This document shows positions 1 through 9,137 of a stretch of 64,000 bases of DNA, piece after piece (within the stretch, counting starts at the first letter, position 1; each line of letters starts with the position of its first letter). The notes under the pieces are model-generated. The model searched no databases, was not told where the DNA came from, and was given only the letters and a program-made list of their open reading frames with translations. The stretch spans positions 1,550,001 to 1,614,000 of the forward strand of contig NC_016604.1 in NCBI RefSeq assembly GCF_000230895.2. The letters run 5' to 3'. This DNA is from Mycolicibacterium rhodesiae NBB3 (GTDB lineage Bacteria; Actinomycetota; Actinomycetes; Mycobacteriales; Mycobacteriaceae). The translations under genes were made by a program, and so were the position numbers.

Positions 1-41
1 TCTGGTTTTGAATGGTGGGCCGCCGGCTATCAGGGTCAGTC

Positions 42-1304
42 ATGAGCAAGCGTCGCTATCCCTTGCTGCGCGCGGTCGCAGAACTCGTCAACGCCGCCAA
101 CGGCGTGCAGCCGATCGCCCGCGAGGGCTACCCGACGATCGGTGTGTTCGCGTTCGGCTGGCCGACGTCGGAGATGTCACCGGTGTACATGGGCGTCTCT
201 ATGCTCGACGCGCTACGCCGCGGCCTGCGCGGAGACTTCCGCGGCACGCGGGGCCGGATCGCATTGGGACTGACCACGATTGCGTGGGCGTTGTTGTACT
301 TGATCCACCACCGCAACGTTTCGTCGCAACCGTATTTCGAGGAGCCGCTGCGCGAAACTCTCGGTGAAGACTACGAACATGTCGGCAGCCGCTCGCAGCC
401 GACGAGGCGCCGTCACACGCGGATCGGCATATGGCCCACCGAACTGGTCCGCAGGCGCTACGTGGAGAAGGCCGGCACCGTGCAGTACGGCCCGCACGGC
501 CGGGTCAACCGCGCCGACATCTGGCGCCGAGCCGACCTGCCGCGCGATGGGAAGGCCCCCGTGCTGCTGCAAGTGCCCGGCGGCGCATGGTCGATCGGTA
601 TGCGACGTCCGCAGTCTTACGCATTGTTGAGTCACATGGCCGAGCGAGGCTGGGTGTGCCTGTCCATCGACTACCGCGTGAGCCCCAAGCACACCTGGCC
701 CGACCACATCGTGGACGTCAAGCGTGCCCTCGCATGGATCAAGGAGAATATCGCCGATTACGGCGGCGATCCGGAATTCGTTGCGGTCACAGGTGGTTCG
801 GCGGGCGGGCATCTGTCATCGTTGGCCGCGCTGACGCCGAACGATCCGCAGTGGCAGCCCGGATTCGAGGATGCCGACACCTCCGTCGTCGCCGCGGTAC
901 CGATCTACGGCCGATACGACTGGTTCACCGTAACGGGTTCCGGCCGCAAGGAGTTCATCGGCTTCCTGCAGAAGTTCGTCGTGAAGAAGCCATTCGTCCA
1001 GAACAGGAAAACCTATCTCGACGCATCCTCGATCACGCGGGTACACCCTGATGCGCCACCGTTTTTCATCCTGCACGGCCAGGACGACGCCATCATCCCG
1101 GTCGGTGAAGGTCGCGAGTTCGCCGAGGCACTGCGCGAAGTGTCGACCTCGGCCGTCGCCTATGCGGAGATTCCGCACGCCCAGCACGCGTTCGACTTCT
1201 ACTACGGTTCGCCGCGCGCGCACTACACTGCGCAGGCCGTCGAGAAGTTCTTGTCCTGGGTGCACGCGAAGCGCAAGTCGGCCGAGCCGACGATCAGGAC
1301 ATAG
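42..1304 (+). CDS. lipC: LipC-like alpha/beta hydrolase (Rv0220 homolog)
   Basis: Predicted esterase/lipase of the hormone-sensitive-lipase type, about 420 aa. The oxyanion-type VPGGAW motif lies near residue 178, the nucleophile elbow GGSAGGH near 250, the acid in HGQDDAIIPV near 345, and the catalytic His in HAQHAFD near 380. I chose the ATG at 42 (MSKRRYP) because an upstream in-frame start only adds a short unconserved arginine-rich stretch. It converges on the wax-ester synthase gene. A second hydrolase with the same motifs lies beyond that gene, so the three probably work together in neutral-lipid turnover. The last codons lie inside a 27-bp tandem duplication. Family and order match Rv0220/Rv0221; the substrate is unknown. 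Confidence 0.85.
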   Translation: MSKRRYPLLRAVAELVNAANGVQPIAREGYPTIGVFAFGWPTSEMSPVYMGVSMLDALRRGLRGDFRGTRGRIALGLTTIAWALLYLIHHRNVSSQPYFEEPLRETLGEDYEHVGSRSQPTRRRHTRIGIWPTELVRRRYVEKAGTVQYGPHGRVNRADIWRRADLPRDGKAPVLLQVPGGAWSIGMRRPQSYALLSHMAERGWVCLSIDYRVSPKHTWPDHIVDVKRALAWIKENIADYGGDPEFVAVTGGSAGGHLSSLAALTPNDPQWQPGFEDADTSVVAAVPIYGRYDWFTVTGSGRKEFIGFLQKFVVKKPFVQNRKTYLDASSITRVHPDAPPFFILHGQDDAIIPVGEGREFAEALREVSTSAVAYAEIPHAQHAFDFYYGSPRAHYTAQAVEKFLSWVHAKRKSAEPTIRT

Positions 1305-1330
1305 TCGGCCGAGCCGACAATCAGGACATA
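1277..1330. repeat. 27-bp tandem duplication across convergent stop codons
   Basis: Two adjacent 27-bp copies (1277-1303 and 1304-1330) differ at one base. Each contains the perfect inverted repeat GTCGGC-CGA-GCCGAC. The stop codon of the upstream hydrolase (1302-1304) falls at the junction and the stop of the opposing wax-ester synthase (1321-1323) falls inside copy 2. The duplication therefore forms the 3' ends of both genes and may act as a small paired hairpin. Confidence 0.9.
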
Positions 1331-2736
1331 GCGACTTCGATGACCGTCAGCTGTTCGGAAAGTCCTGCAGCTGAACGGATTTCGACGAACGCGTCGACCA
1401 TCGCATCGGTCAGCTCGTGCGGGTCGGCCAAAGTGGCTCCGTCGGACAGCACGGAGATGTTGAGCTGGTCGACGTAGCTCCACACGGTGATGTTCAGCCC
1501 GCTGCCGGTGGTGAGCGGACCGACTGAGTAGATCTCGGTGACCAGTGCACCGCCGACGCGGCCAGGTTCGCGCGGGCCGGGCACGTTCGAGATCGGAATG
1601 TTGAGCACCTTGTTCTGGCCGTCCTTGTCGGCCAGCCAGTGGAACAGTCGCTCGGCGGGTCCCGGCGGGAAGTAGGCAGACCACCGGCTGACCAGCTCGG
1701 GGCCCATCAGGTTGTGGGTCTCCTTGGCGTTCACCGCCGCATCGTGCACGGCCTGCACCCGCTGCAGCGGATCGTCGAGTTCGATCGGCACCACCATCAT
1801 GACGCCGCTGAACCGGTTTCCAGAGATACGGTCCTTGGAGAAGTCGAAACTCACGGGCACAGAAGCCAATAGCGGATGATCGGCTTTGCCGTCGTATTTG
1901 AGCGACAGCTTCCGCAGGGCGCCCGCCGACATCGCCAGCACCATGTCGTTGATCGTGACGTTGAGATGCTTGGCGGTTTCCTTGACGTCGGCGAGTGCGA
2001 GCGTCGCGGTGGCGAACCTGCGCTGTGCGTCGACGCGATGGTTCATGAACGACGGCGGCGGGGTGAACGGACGGGTGAGCTCAGGCGAGAGCTTGCGTGA
2101 GCTCTGACGGACCCGTTGCAGCCCTTTCGCCGTGTAGCCGACGACGCCGGGAAACGCGGCGATGTGCCGCATGTGATCGGCGAACGCCGACCGCAGGAGT
2201 TCGCCCTTCGTGGGCGGTGACTCGCACGCGTACGAGTCGCGGTCGATTTGCGGGCCCTCCTGTAGATCCATCCCGCGGGCCAACAGGTTGGCCGATGCGA
2301 CTCCGTCGGCCAACGCGTGATGGATCTTGCCGAGCACGGCGATCCGGCCATTCGCAAGACCTTCGATGAAATACATTTCCCACAGCGGCTTGCTGCGGTC
2401 CAGCGGTGTGGAGGCGATCCGCCCGACCGCATCGTCGAGCTCGCGACGCCCTCCTGGGCTGTCGACACGGAACGGCCGAACGTGGTACTCGAGGTCGACC
2501 TCGCAGTTCTCCTGCCACATCGGGTGGTGGAACTTGAACGGCACGTCGATGAGCTGGTAGCAGAACGGCTCCAGCTTGTGCAGGCGGCTGTGAATGACTT
2601 CACGGAACTCGTCGATACCGAACTGACGACCCTTCAGCTCGGAGATGTCGATTACCGCGAGCTTGAGTGTGTGCATGTGCACGGTCGGCGTCTCGCTGTA
2701 CAGCAGCACAGCGTCCCACCCGCTCAGCCTCTTCAA
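1321..2736 (-). CDS. wax ester synthase/diacylglycerol acyltransferase (Rv0221 homolog)
   Basis: WS/DGAT-type acyltransferase, 471 aa, expected to acylate diacylglycerol or fatty alcohols from acyl-CoA at the membrane or lipid-droplet surface. The catalytic HHxxxDG motif is present as HHALADG near residue 138, and the C-terminal half has the NVPGPREP element typical of the family. The start is a TTG at 2736 preceded by GGAGGAAAG. From there the protein begins LKRLSGWDA, as the family does, while the longer frame upstream is arginine-rich and runs into the previous gene. It lies 26 bp after a LipC-like hydrolase on the same strand, probably in one operon. Length matches Rv0221 as recalled. Confidence 0.9.
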   Translation of the reverse strand: MKRLSGWDAVLLYSETPTVHMHTLKLAVIDISELKGRQFGIDEFREVIHSRLHKLEPFCYQLIDVPFKFHHPMWQENCEVDLEYHVRPFRVDSPGGRRELDDAVGRIASTPLDRSKPLWEMYFIEGLANGRIAVLGKIHHALADGVASANLLARGMDLQEGPQIDRDSYACESPPTKGELLRSAFADHMRHIAAFPGVVGYTAKGLQRVRQSSRKLSPELTRPFTPPPSFMNHRVDAQRRFATATLALADVKETAKHLNVTINDMVLAMSAGALRKLSLKYDGKADHPLLASVPVSFDFSKDRISGNRFSGVMMVVPIELDDPLQRVQAVHDAAVNAKETHNLMGPELVSRWSAYFPPGPAERLFHWLADKDGQNKVLNIPISNVPGPREPGRVGGALVTEIYSVGPLTTGSGLNITVWSYVDQLNISVLSDGATLADPHELTDAMVDAFVEIRSAAGLSEQLTVIEVAMS

Positions 2737-2762
2737 GAACTTTCCTCCCAGCCGGAGGAGTC

Positions 2763-3986
2763 CTATATAACCTTCTTCGCCCCGATCAGCGACCGGTTTC
2801 GGTGAATCTGGTTGAGGAACAAGCCGATTGCTGTGGAGGTCGCACCGGTGCGCGCACCGTCGATCATGTCGAACGCATGTCCTGCGCCCGGTAGCTCGAC
2901 GTAGCCCACCACCGATTCCGATACCGCGCGCAACTTCTCGACGAAGCTCTGTGCCTGCCACACGGGGATGACGCTGTCACCGCTGCCGTGGACGACGAGG
3001 AAGGGTGGCGCGTCGGCGTGCACCTGGTGGATCGGGGACGCCTTGCGGAAGATCTCGGGATGCTTCTTCAGCTTGCGCTTGACCACCACACGTTCGAGGA
3101 AGTCGACGAACCGAACCCGCTCGACCGTCGAGCGGTCGTCCCAGTCGTAGCGGCCGTAAATGGGCACGACGGCGTCGACGGACGTGTCCGACCCCTCCGG
3201 CAGTTCACATTGGAACTCGGGGTCGTTGGCGGTGAGGCCAGCGAGCGCCGCCAGGTGGCCACCGGCCGAGGCGCCGCTGATCGTCACGAAGTTCCGGTCG
3301 CCGCCGAACTTGTCGACGTTGGCGCGCGCCCAGGCGATCGCCGTCTTGACGTCGGTGATGTGCGACGGCCAGGTGTGGTGCGGGGCCACTCGGTAGTCGA
3401 TGGAGAGGCAGACCCAGCCGAGCTCGGCCAAGTGCGACATCAGCGCATAGCCCTGCAGCAGTCGGCTGCCGTGCACCCATGCGCCGCCGGGCACGAAGAT
3501 CATCACGGGCGCGGGTTCGTTCGCGAGATCCTTGCGGCGCCATACGTCGAGCAGCTGGGTCGGGCGGGGGCCGTACTGGACGGAGGTGCGGTGCACGTTG
3601 CGACGATGTTCCCGCAGCTTCCACAGCGGAGGCGTCTTCTCGGGCGCCGGCCATTCGATCTCTAGGTCCTTGGCGTTGACGATTCCGCGTAGCGCGGCCG
3701 CGGTCACGTCGTGCGTGCAGTCTCTGTCCGCCTGCTTTTGCTCCGCGTCCCCCGGGTTAAGAAAAGATTTGGCCGTCGCGCCGAGAAAATCGGGAAGATG
3801 CCGGTAGCCCCAGACGCTCGCCGCTGTGAGAGCGCCAAGAGGCTCAAGGTGTTTCCCGATCACTGGCAGCGAAGCCGACGCCACGCTCATCGCGAGCATG
3901 TAGTCCGACGGGCCTGCGTTCAGCAACCACCGGGCACGTGTCCACATCGTCGGTCCGGGATAACGCGTGTCCGGTTGAGGAGACAT
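2763..3986 (-). CDS. second LipC-like alpha/beta hydrolase
   Basis: Predicted esterase of about 407 aa and clear paralogue of the gene at the start of the window: same VPGGAWVHGSR, GASAGGH, GRYDW, VVHGSGDSVIPV and GHAFD motifs in the same order. This completes a Ser-Asp-His triad near residues 237, 330 and 365. The start is placed at MSPQPDTRYPG (ATG at 3986); MWTRARW at 3947 is an alternative, and no strong ribosome site decides between them. It precedes the WS/DGAT gene by 26 bp on the same strand. A hydrolase coupled to a neutral-lipid synthase suggests a role in acylglycerol or wax remodelling. Divergent from the fused acyl-CoA dehydrogenase gene. Confidence 0.85.
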   Translation of the reverse strand: MSPQPDTRYPGPTMWTRARWLLNAGPSDYMLAMSVASASLPVIGKHLEPLGALTAASVWGYRHLPDFLGATAKSFLNPGDAEQKQADRDCTHDVTAAALRGIVNAKDLEIEWPAPEKTPPLWKLREHRRNVHRTSVQYGPRPTQLLDVWRRKDLANEPAPVMIFVPGGAWVHGSRLLQGYALMSHLAELGWVCLSIDYRVAPHHTWPSHITDVKTAIAWARANVDKFGGDRNFVTISGASAGGHLAALAGLTANDPEFQCELPEGSDTSVDAVVPIYGRYDWDDRSTVERVRFVDFLERVVVKRKLKKHPEIFRKASPIHQVHADAPPFLVVHGSGDSVIPVWQAQSFVEKLRAVSESVVGYVELPGAGHAFDMIDGARTGATSTAIGLFLNQIHRNRSLIGAKKVI

Positions 3987-4120
3987 TTCGCGACTGTACC
4001 CCGCTGAGATCATTCCAAACGACAACATTCGTCAGATGTCTACCGATCGCGCGCCAGATGTTATTTGTGAGCTGGATCACTAGATGCTGAGCTGGGCTTT
4101 CGGGATAGCGTTAGCGTTAC

Positions 4121-4134
4121 TTGACGTGCGTCAA
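4121..4134. promoter_or_regulatory. palindromic operator candidate TTGACGTGCGTCAA
   Basis: TTGACG-TG-CGTCAA is a perfect inverted repeat 31 bp upstream of the GTG start of the fused acyl-CoA dehydrogenase, in the intergenic region shared with the divergent hydrolase. The outer half-sites TTGAC-N4-GTCAA recur as a perfect palindrome before fadD4 (15635-15650). This suggests a dimeric, possibly TetR-type, repressor; the regulator is not identified in the window. Confidence 0.55.
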
Positions 4135-4165
4135 ACGTAAACAATCGTGAATGAGGACTTCCATT

Positions 4166-6334
4166 GTGAGTAAGTCAGCCCTTGCCATCACCGAAGAGCA
4201 CATCGATCTGGGAGATTCGGCGTTTGGCCAGCTCAACCGGGTCAAGAGTCGCGCAGCGGCCCGCGCGACGCTGGACGGGGGGCCCTCGCATCCCGACGAG
4301 GTCTGGAAGGCGGCCGCGGACCTCGGATGGACCGGTCTGGCGATCGCCGAGGAGCACGGCGGATCGGGTTTCGGCTTGGCCGAACTCGCGGTGGTGCTCG
4401 AGGCCCAAGGTCACGAACTGTGTCCCGGCCCGTTCCTGCCGACCGTCGCAGCGGCCGTCGTCATCGACCGCTGCGCATCGAATTCCCTTCGCGCTCAACT
4501 GCTTCCGGGATTGGCGGACGGCACCACCGTCGGCGCCCTCGCGGTGGCCGGCAGTGTCACCGTCGCATCCGATCTGGTGGTGACGGGCGAGAGCCCTGCT
4601 GTTCTTGGCGCACCGGACGCCGATGTGCTCGTCGTGATCGCCGGCGACGACGTCGTGGTGATCGACAGCCGCACAGACGGAGTCACCGTCACGCCGCTCG
4701 AGTCGCTGGACCCGACCCGAAGCATCGGGTCGGTCGCGCTGCGCGACGTGGCGCTCACCGAAGACCGGGTTCTGCGCGGTGCGGCCCGCAAGGCGCGAAC
4801 CGTGTTCCGGATTCTCGCGTCCGCCGAGGCGGTCGGCGTCAGCTGGGCGACTCTGGAGATGGCTGTCGAGTACGCGAAGGTCCGCGAGCAGTTCGGGCGC
4901 ACCATCGGCACCTTCCAGGCGGTCAAGCATCATGCCGCGAACATGTTGGTCAACGTGGAGGAGACGACCGCGGCGACCTGGGACGCGGCGCGTGCCGACG
5001 ACCTGGACACCGCCTGGTTCGCCGCCGCGGTCGCCGCGTCTCACGCCATCCGAACACAGATCTTCAACTCGCAGAACAATATTCAGCTGCACGGCGGAAT
5101 CGGCTTTACGTGGGAACACGACGCACACCTGTACTTGCGCCGTGCCCGCACGCTCTCGGCGTTGATGGCCGAAGCAGGCGATCCGCTGCTCGACATCGTC
5201 GAGGGTCAGCGCAGCGGCCAGGCGCACGGCGCCTCGTTCAGGCTTCCCGACGAGGCTGAGAAGTACCGCGAACAGGCGCGGGAGGCCGTCGCGACGCTGC
5301 GCGGCCTGCCCACCGACAAGCAGCGGGACTTTCTCGTCGACTCCGGCTACCTGGTGCCGCACTGGCCCAAGCCGTGGGGCCGCGCCGCGGACGTGCTCGA
5401 GCAGTTGGTGATCGAGGAGGAATTCGGCGGCGTCGATCGACCGGATATGGGCATCACCGGTTGGGTGACGCTGACGATCTCCCAAGCCGGCACCGACGAC
5501 CAGCGTGAGCGTTGGGTCGAACCGGTGCTGCGCGGGCAGGTGATGTGGTGCCAGCTGTTCTCCGAGCCGGGCGCAGGCAGCGACGCCGCGGCGGTACGCA
5601 CGTCGGCCAAGAAGGTCGACGGGGGCTGGCGGGTCACCGGACAGAAGGTCTGGACCAGCCTGGCTCACTTGTGCCAGTGGGGGCTGGCTACCGTGCGCAC
5701 CGATCCCGACGCCCCCAAACACGCCGGCGTGACGATGATGGCGATTGACATGAAATCCGAAGGAGTGACGGTCAATCCGCTGAAAGGCATGACCGGTCAT
5801 GCGCACTTCAACGAGGTGTTCTTCGACGACGTCTTCGTTCCCGACTCCGATGTCGTCGGCGATGTGAACAAGGGTTGGCTGGTGGCGAGGGCGACACTGG
5901 GCAACGAGCGCGTGTCGATCGGCGGCGGATCGGGCGGAGCCACCGGGTTCACCGCCGACGATCTCATCAAGCTGCTCGACAATGCTCCCGCCGAGACGGT
6001 CGCTTACTACCTGCGCCGCGCGGGTGAGGTCATCGCCGAATCGCACACGCTGCGACTACTCAACCTGCGCCGGATCACCCGGGCGATCGCCGGCTCCGAG
6101 CCCGGTCCCGAGGGCAACGTCACCAAGCTCCTCCTTGCCGAGGCAGGTCAGCGGATGACCGAGCTGGGCCTGGAACTGGCCGGCTCGGCGGCCGTCGTCG
6201 GGCAAACTCCGACACTGACCACGTCCTACCTCGGGAACCGGGCGATGACCATCGCGGGCGGCACGTCGGAGATCACCAGGAACACGATCGCCGAGCGAAT
6301 CCTCGGGCTGCCTCGTGACCCTTTGCTGAAGTAA
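4166..6334 (+). CDS. fused double-domain acyl-CoA dehydrogenase
   Basis: FAD-dependent acyl-CoA dehydrogenase of about 722 aa made of two tandem ACAD folds. The N-terminal half (about 1-350) ends with the helix NNIQLHGGIGFTWEHDAH. The C-terminal half (about 370-722) has the FAD/substrate motif FSEPGAGSDAAAVRTS and ends with GGTSEITRNTIAERILGLPRDP. Tandem fusions of this size (FadE6, FadE34 type) replace the alpha2beta2 heterotetramer seen in mycobacterial sterol and branched-acyl oxidation. The GTG at 4166 is preferred over the ATG at 4151 because GAGGA at 4153-4157 is well spaced for it. Which FadE it matches cannot be settled by eye. Likely controlled through the palindrome upstream. Confidence 0.85.
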   Translation: MSKSALAITEEHIDLGDSAFGQLNRVKSRAAARATLDGGPSHPDEVWKAAADLGWTGLAIAEEHGGSGFGLAELAVVLEAQGHELCPGPFLPTVAAAVVIDRCASNSLRAQLLPGLADGTTVGALAVAGSVTVASDLVVTGESPAVLGAPDADVLVVIAGDDVVVIDSRTDGVTVTPLESLDPTRSIGSVALRDVALTEDRVLRGAARKARTVFRILASAEAVGVSWATLEMAVEYAKVREQFGRTIGTFQAVKHHAANMLVNVEETTAATWDAARADDLDTAWFAAAVAASHAIRTQIFNSQNNIQLHGGIGFTWEHDAHLYLRRARTLSALMAEAGDPLLDIVEGQRSGQAHGASFRLPDEAEKYREQAREAVATLRGLPTDKQRDFLVDSGYLVPHWPKPWGRAADVLEQLVIEEEFGGVDRPDMGITGWVTLTISQAGTDDQRERWVEPVLRGQVMWCQLFSEPGAGSDAAAVRTSAKKVDGGWRVTGQKVWTSLAHLCQWGLATVRTDPDAPKHAGVTMMAIDMKSEGVTVNPLKGMTGHAHFNEVFFDDVFVPDSDVVGDVNKGWLVARATLGNERVSIGGGSGGATGFTADDLIKLLDNAPAETVAYYLRRAGEVIAESHTLRLLNLRRITRAIAGSEPGPEGNVTKLLLAEAGQRMTELGLELAGSAAVVGQTPTLTTSYLGNRAMTIAGGTSEITRNTIAERILGLPRDPLLK

Positions 6335-6397
6335 ATCCTCAAAGCATAGGGAAACACCTGATTACTCCGTGGCCTCCGCAGGCGCACACTGAGTGCC

Positions 6398-6901
6398 ATG
6401 GTCGCGAAGTTGGCCGTCCTGTCTGGCCTAGTAGCAACGCTGGCAATCACCCCTGTGGTGGCATCAGCCAGCCCCAACGCGCCAGGAACGGCTACCGGCG
6501 GCGCGGCCACGCCGCTGGTGCCGCTCAATGGGCCCTACGTCATGACCACGGCCTTGGACAGGCAGACGTTCAACGGCGTCCCCTCTCCCGCGATTCCATT
6601 TGCCAGCGAGGTGTCCTTCACCACGACCTGCGATCTCGATGGCTGTACCGCGCATTCGAGCCTTTCGGCCCGCGACGTCCCCTTCGATTTTCACTGGAAC
6701 GGCACCAGCTGGGAGACCGCCCAGCGAATCCAGTGGACCTGCCAGGGCGATCCGGCCCCGGCCACGGTCACCATCACGCTCCACCCGAAGGGCAACGGCA
6801 CGCTGTCGGGAGAACGCAGTGCGATCGTGGGCACCCCTGGATGCGGTAGTCCCCGCGTTCCCGGCACCGTCGTCGCACCACTCACCGTCGCGCCGGCGTA
6901 A
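6398..6901 (+). CDS. small secreted mycobacterial protein
   Basis: 167 aa with a clear Sec signal peptide (hydrophobic residues 4-22, likely cleavage after ASA). The mature part carries RQTFNGVPSP, TTCDLDGCTA, a W-x5-WE element and a paired C-terminal Cys (GTPGCG), which suggests two disulphides. The same elements in the same order occur in the secreted protein at 48241-48735, so both belong to one family of exported proteins. I do not recognise a function. It lies 14 bp before lipW on the same strand. Confidence 0.7.
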   Translation: MVAKLAVLSGLVATLAITPVVASASPNAPGTATGGAATPLVPLNGPYVMTTALDRQTFNGVPSPAIPFASEVSFTTTCDLDGCTAHSSLSARDVPFDFHWNGTSWETAQRIQWTCQGDPAPATVTITLHPKGNGTLSGERSAIVGTPGCGSPRVPGTVVAPLTVAPA

Positions 6902-6915
6902 TACATACTGGAGGC

Positions 6916-7830
6916 GTGCCGGGCGCCTTCACCTCTTCGGACTTCCATCCAGACCTACGCCGACTCGCGCGGATCGTCCCCAAACAGGCGGTGACGCCAG
7001 TGACGCTGCCGGTCATCCGGATGGTGACCCGCAGGATGTGGCGCCGCGCTCCCAAGGGCGGCGAAGACCTGACTCTGCCCTCGGGTGTCGGGGTTCGGTT
7101 GTACCGGCCGGAAACCGCCGCCGGCCCCGGGCCCGGACTGCTGTGGATACACGGCGGCGGCTATGTCATCGGCCATCCAGGCCAGGACGACCTGCTGTGC
7201 CAACGCTACGCCGCGCGTCTCGGCGCGACTGTCGCGTCGGTCGATTACCGGCTGGCACCCGAGCACACCTACCCGGTTCCGCTCGAGGACTGCTACGCGG
7301 CGTTGACATGGCTGGCGGCACTTCCATCGGTGGACGAAAGTCGCGTCGCGATCGGTGGCGCCAGCGCAGGCGGCGGTCTGGCGGCCGCGCTGGCGTTGCT
7401 GGCCCGCGATCGCGGCGACGTCGACGCCGCCGCACAGTTGCTGGTCTACCCGATGCTCGACGATCGCACCGTCGACCGGGAGGGACTGGACAATCCCGGC
7501 CTGCGGCTGTGGAACCAGACGAGCAACAAGTTCGGCTGGTCGGCCTACCTCGGCGATGCGGACCCCAATGTCGCAGTCCCCGCACGACAGACGGATCTGA
7601 GCGGGCTGCCGCCGGCCTGGATGGGCGTCGGAACACTGGACCTCTTCCACGACGAGGATCTCGCATACGCCGAACGGCTGAAGGCCGCCGGCGTGCCGTG
7701 CGAGGTCGAGGTCGTCAAGGGCGCCTTCCACGGATTCGATGGAATCGCGCCGAAAGCCGAAGTGTCACGGTCGTTTTTCGACAGCCAATGCGCAATGCTG
7801 CGGCGCGCGCTGGCTCCCGCGGCAGCCTAG
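6916..7830 (+). CDS. lipW: LipW-like alpha/beta hydrolase (Rv0217c homolog)
   Basis: HSL-family carboxylesterase, 304 aa. Oxyanion HGGGYV near residue 80, nucleophile elbow GGASAGGG near 147, acid in the GTLDLFHDED segment near 242 and His in FHGFDG near 271 form the usual triad. The GTG at 6916 has GGAGG only one base upstream, which is tight, so the true start could differ slightly. In M. tuberculosis lipW neighbours the MaoC-like Rv0216 and FadE3, as it does here, though three genes lie between in this genome. Convergent with the amidohydrolase, with 5 bp between stops. Confidence 0.85.
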   Translation: MPGAFTSSDFHPDLRRLARIVPKQAVTPVTLPVIRMVTRRMWRRAPKGGEDLTLPSGVGVRLYRPETAAGPGPGLLWIHGGGYVIGHPGQDDLLCQRYAARLGATVASVDYRLAPEHTYPVPLEDCYAALTWLAALPSVDESRVAIGGASAGGGLAAALALLARDRGDVDAAAQLLVYPMLDDRTVDREGLDNPGLRLWNQTSNKFGWSAYLGDADPNVAVPARQTDLSGLPPAWMGVGTLDLFHDEDLAYAERLKAAGVPCEVEVVKGAFHGFDGIAPKAEVSRSFFDSQCAMLRRALAPAAA

Positions 7831-7835
7831 CGCCA

Positions 7836-9137
7836 CTAGCGTTCGAACACGAGGCGGCCGGCGATCACCGTCGCCGCGACCATGTCGGAATCGAGTTCGC
7901 CCAGCACCTCGTCCGGTCGTGCGCGCACGATGCACAGATCGCCGGGGTGGCCGGACGCTATGAGCCGCGGCATCACGGGGGCGTCGGCTGAACCGAAGAA
8001 CATCGTAAGCGCCTCGCGGGCCGGCACGCGTTCGTCGGCGCCCAGCACCGCTCCCCCTCCGGTGATGCGCGACACGGCGGCGCGCATGGCCTTCCACGGG
8101 TCGTCGTCGCCGAACGGCATATCGGTCGAAAGCGCGACTGGCACCCCGGCGGTCAACAGCGAAGCCACGCGCCACAATTCGTGCTGCTCAGCCGCGGGCA
8201 CGTCGTGGAGGTACTGCACTCCTCGTTCGGCGACGAAGTTGGGTTGTGTCACGACGGTCGCCCCGCTCTCGGCGAGGTCGGCAACGCTGTCGTCGGGCAC
8301 CACTGCGGCATGCTCGATGCGGTCCTGCGGATGAGGGCCGGCCGATCGCAGTGCGGCCAACGTGACGACCAACTGCGCGGCGGTAACGCAGTGCACCGCA
8401 ACCGGTCCCCCGTCGGCGTGGCGCTCGGCGATCCACGCGGTGAGCGCGGTGAGGTCGAGATCGCTGTCGTGCAGAATCCGCTTTCCGGGGGCGAGGCAAT
8501 GCACACGCTGACGCAGTTCGCCGTGCCGGTGAGCCTCCATCAACTTGACGACGTCGGCAACCTCCAGACCCGGCGTCGCATCGGTCACGCCGGTCACTCC
8601 GAATGTGCTGAGCCGCCTACTGACGTCGCCAAGCCCGGTCTCGTTGCGCGTCAACGCTTCCGACCACGATTGATCGGCGCTGCGCAGCCGACCGTCGGGG
8701 TGATCGGCAAGCCCGACCCGGGCCAGCCCGACGGAGTTGAGTGTCCACAGCACGCCGCTGCGGTGCTGAACCCTGACCGGCACCGGCGGTGCCAGCTCGT
8801 CGAGCAGTGTGCGGTCGAGCGGACCCGCCACCGCCTCGTGGTAGCCGATCGCCCGCAACCATCCGTCGCTGCCGATGTCGGCCGCAGCGAGAACCCGAGC
8901 CAGATCATCTCGCGTGTGCACGTCGGCGGGACCCACCTGGACCGACGTCAAGGCAGCGGCGGCTGAGCGGAGATGGACGTGGTGATCGTGCAGACCCGGA
9001 ATGACGGTGCCGCCTTTGGCGTCATACACCTGCTCGCCGGGTGATGGCGCCATACGCGGTCCGACTGCGACGATCTGCTCCTCGACCCGGATGTCAGCAG
9101 TTGTCCCGTCGAGCAGACTTGCGCGCTGAATCAGCAT
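7836..9137 (-). CDS. amidohydrolase family protein (YtcJ-like)
   Basis: Metal-dependent hydrolase, 433 aa, of the amidohydrolase-3 type. Metal site HDHHVHL near residue 49 follows the GGTVIPGLHD lead-in. A DRIEHAAVV segment near 275 and STDMPFGDDDPW near 325 supply further expected ligands. The C-terminal ATVIAGRLVFER closes the composite beta-domain. Substrate unknown. Last gene of a minus-strand unit: the ATG overlaps the end of the CoA-transferase gene by 7 bp, so the two are translationally coupled. Its company suggests hydrolysis of an amide or cyclic intermediate in an acyl-CoA pathway, but that is inference. Confidence 0.75.
   Translation of the reverse strand: MLIQRASLLDGTTADIRVEEQIVAVGPRMAPSPGEQVYDAKGGTVIPGLHDHHVHLRSAAAALTSVQVGPADVHTRDDLARVLAAADIGSDGWLRAIGYHEAVAGPLDRTLLDELAPPVPVRVQHRSGVLWTLNSVGLARVGLADHPDGRLRSADQSWSEALTRNETGLGDVSRRLSTFGVTGVTDATPGLEVADVVKLMEAHRHGELRQRVHCLAPGKRILHDSDLDLTALTAWIAERHADGGPVAVHCVTAAQLVVTLAALRSAGPHPQDRIEHAAVVPDDSVADLAESGATVVTQPNFVAERGVQYLHDVPAAEQHELWRVASLLTAGVPVALSTDMPFGDDDPWKAMRAAVSRITGGGAVLGADERVPAREALTMFFGSADAPVMPRLIASGHPGDLCIVRARPDEVLGELDSDMVAATVIAGRLVFER

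Noticed and set aside
4175..6046. 623-codon open frame opposite the fused acyl-CoA dehydrogenase
   Set aside because: Antisense shadow with no domain; the plus strand encodes two intact ACAD halves.
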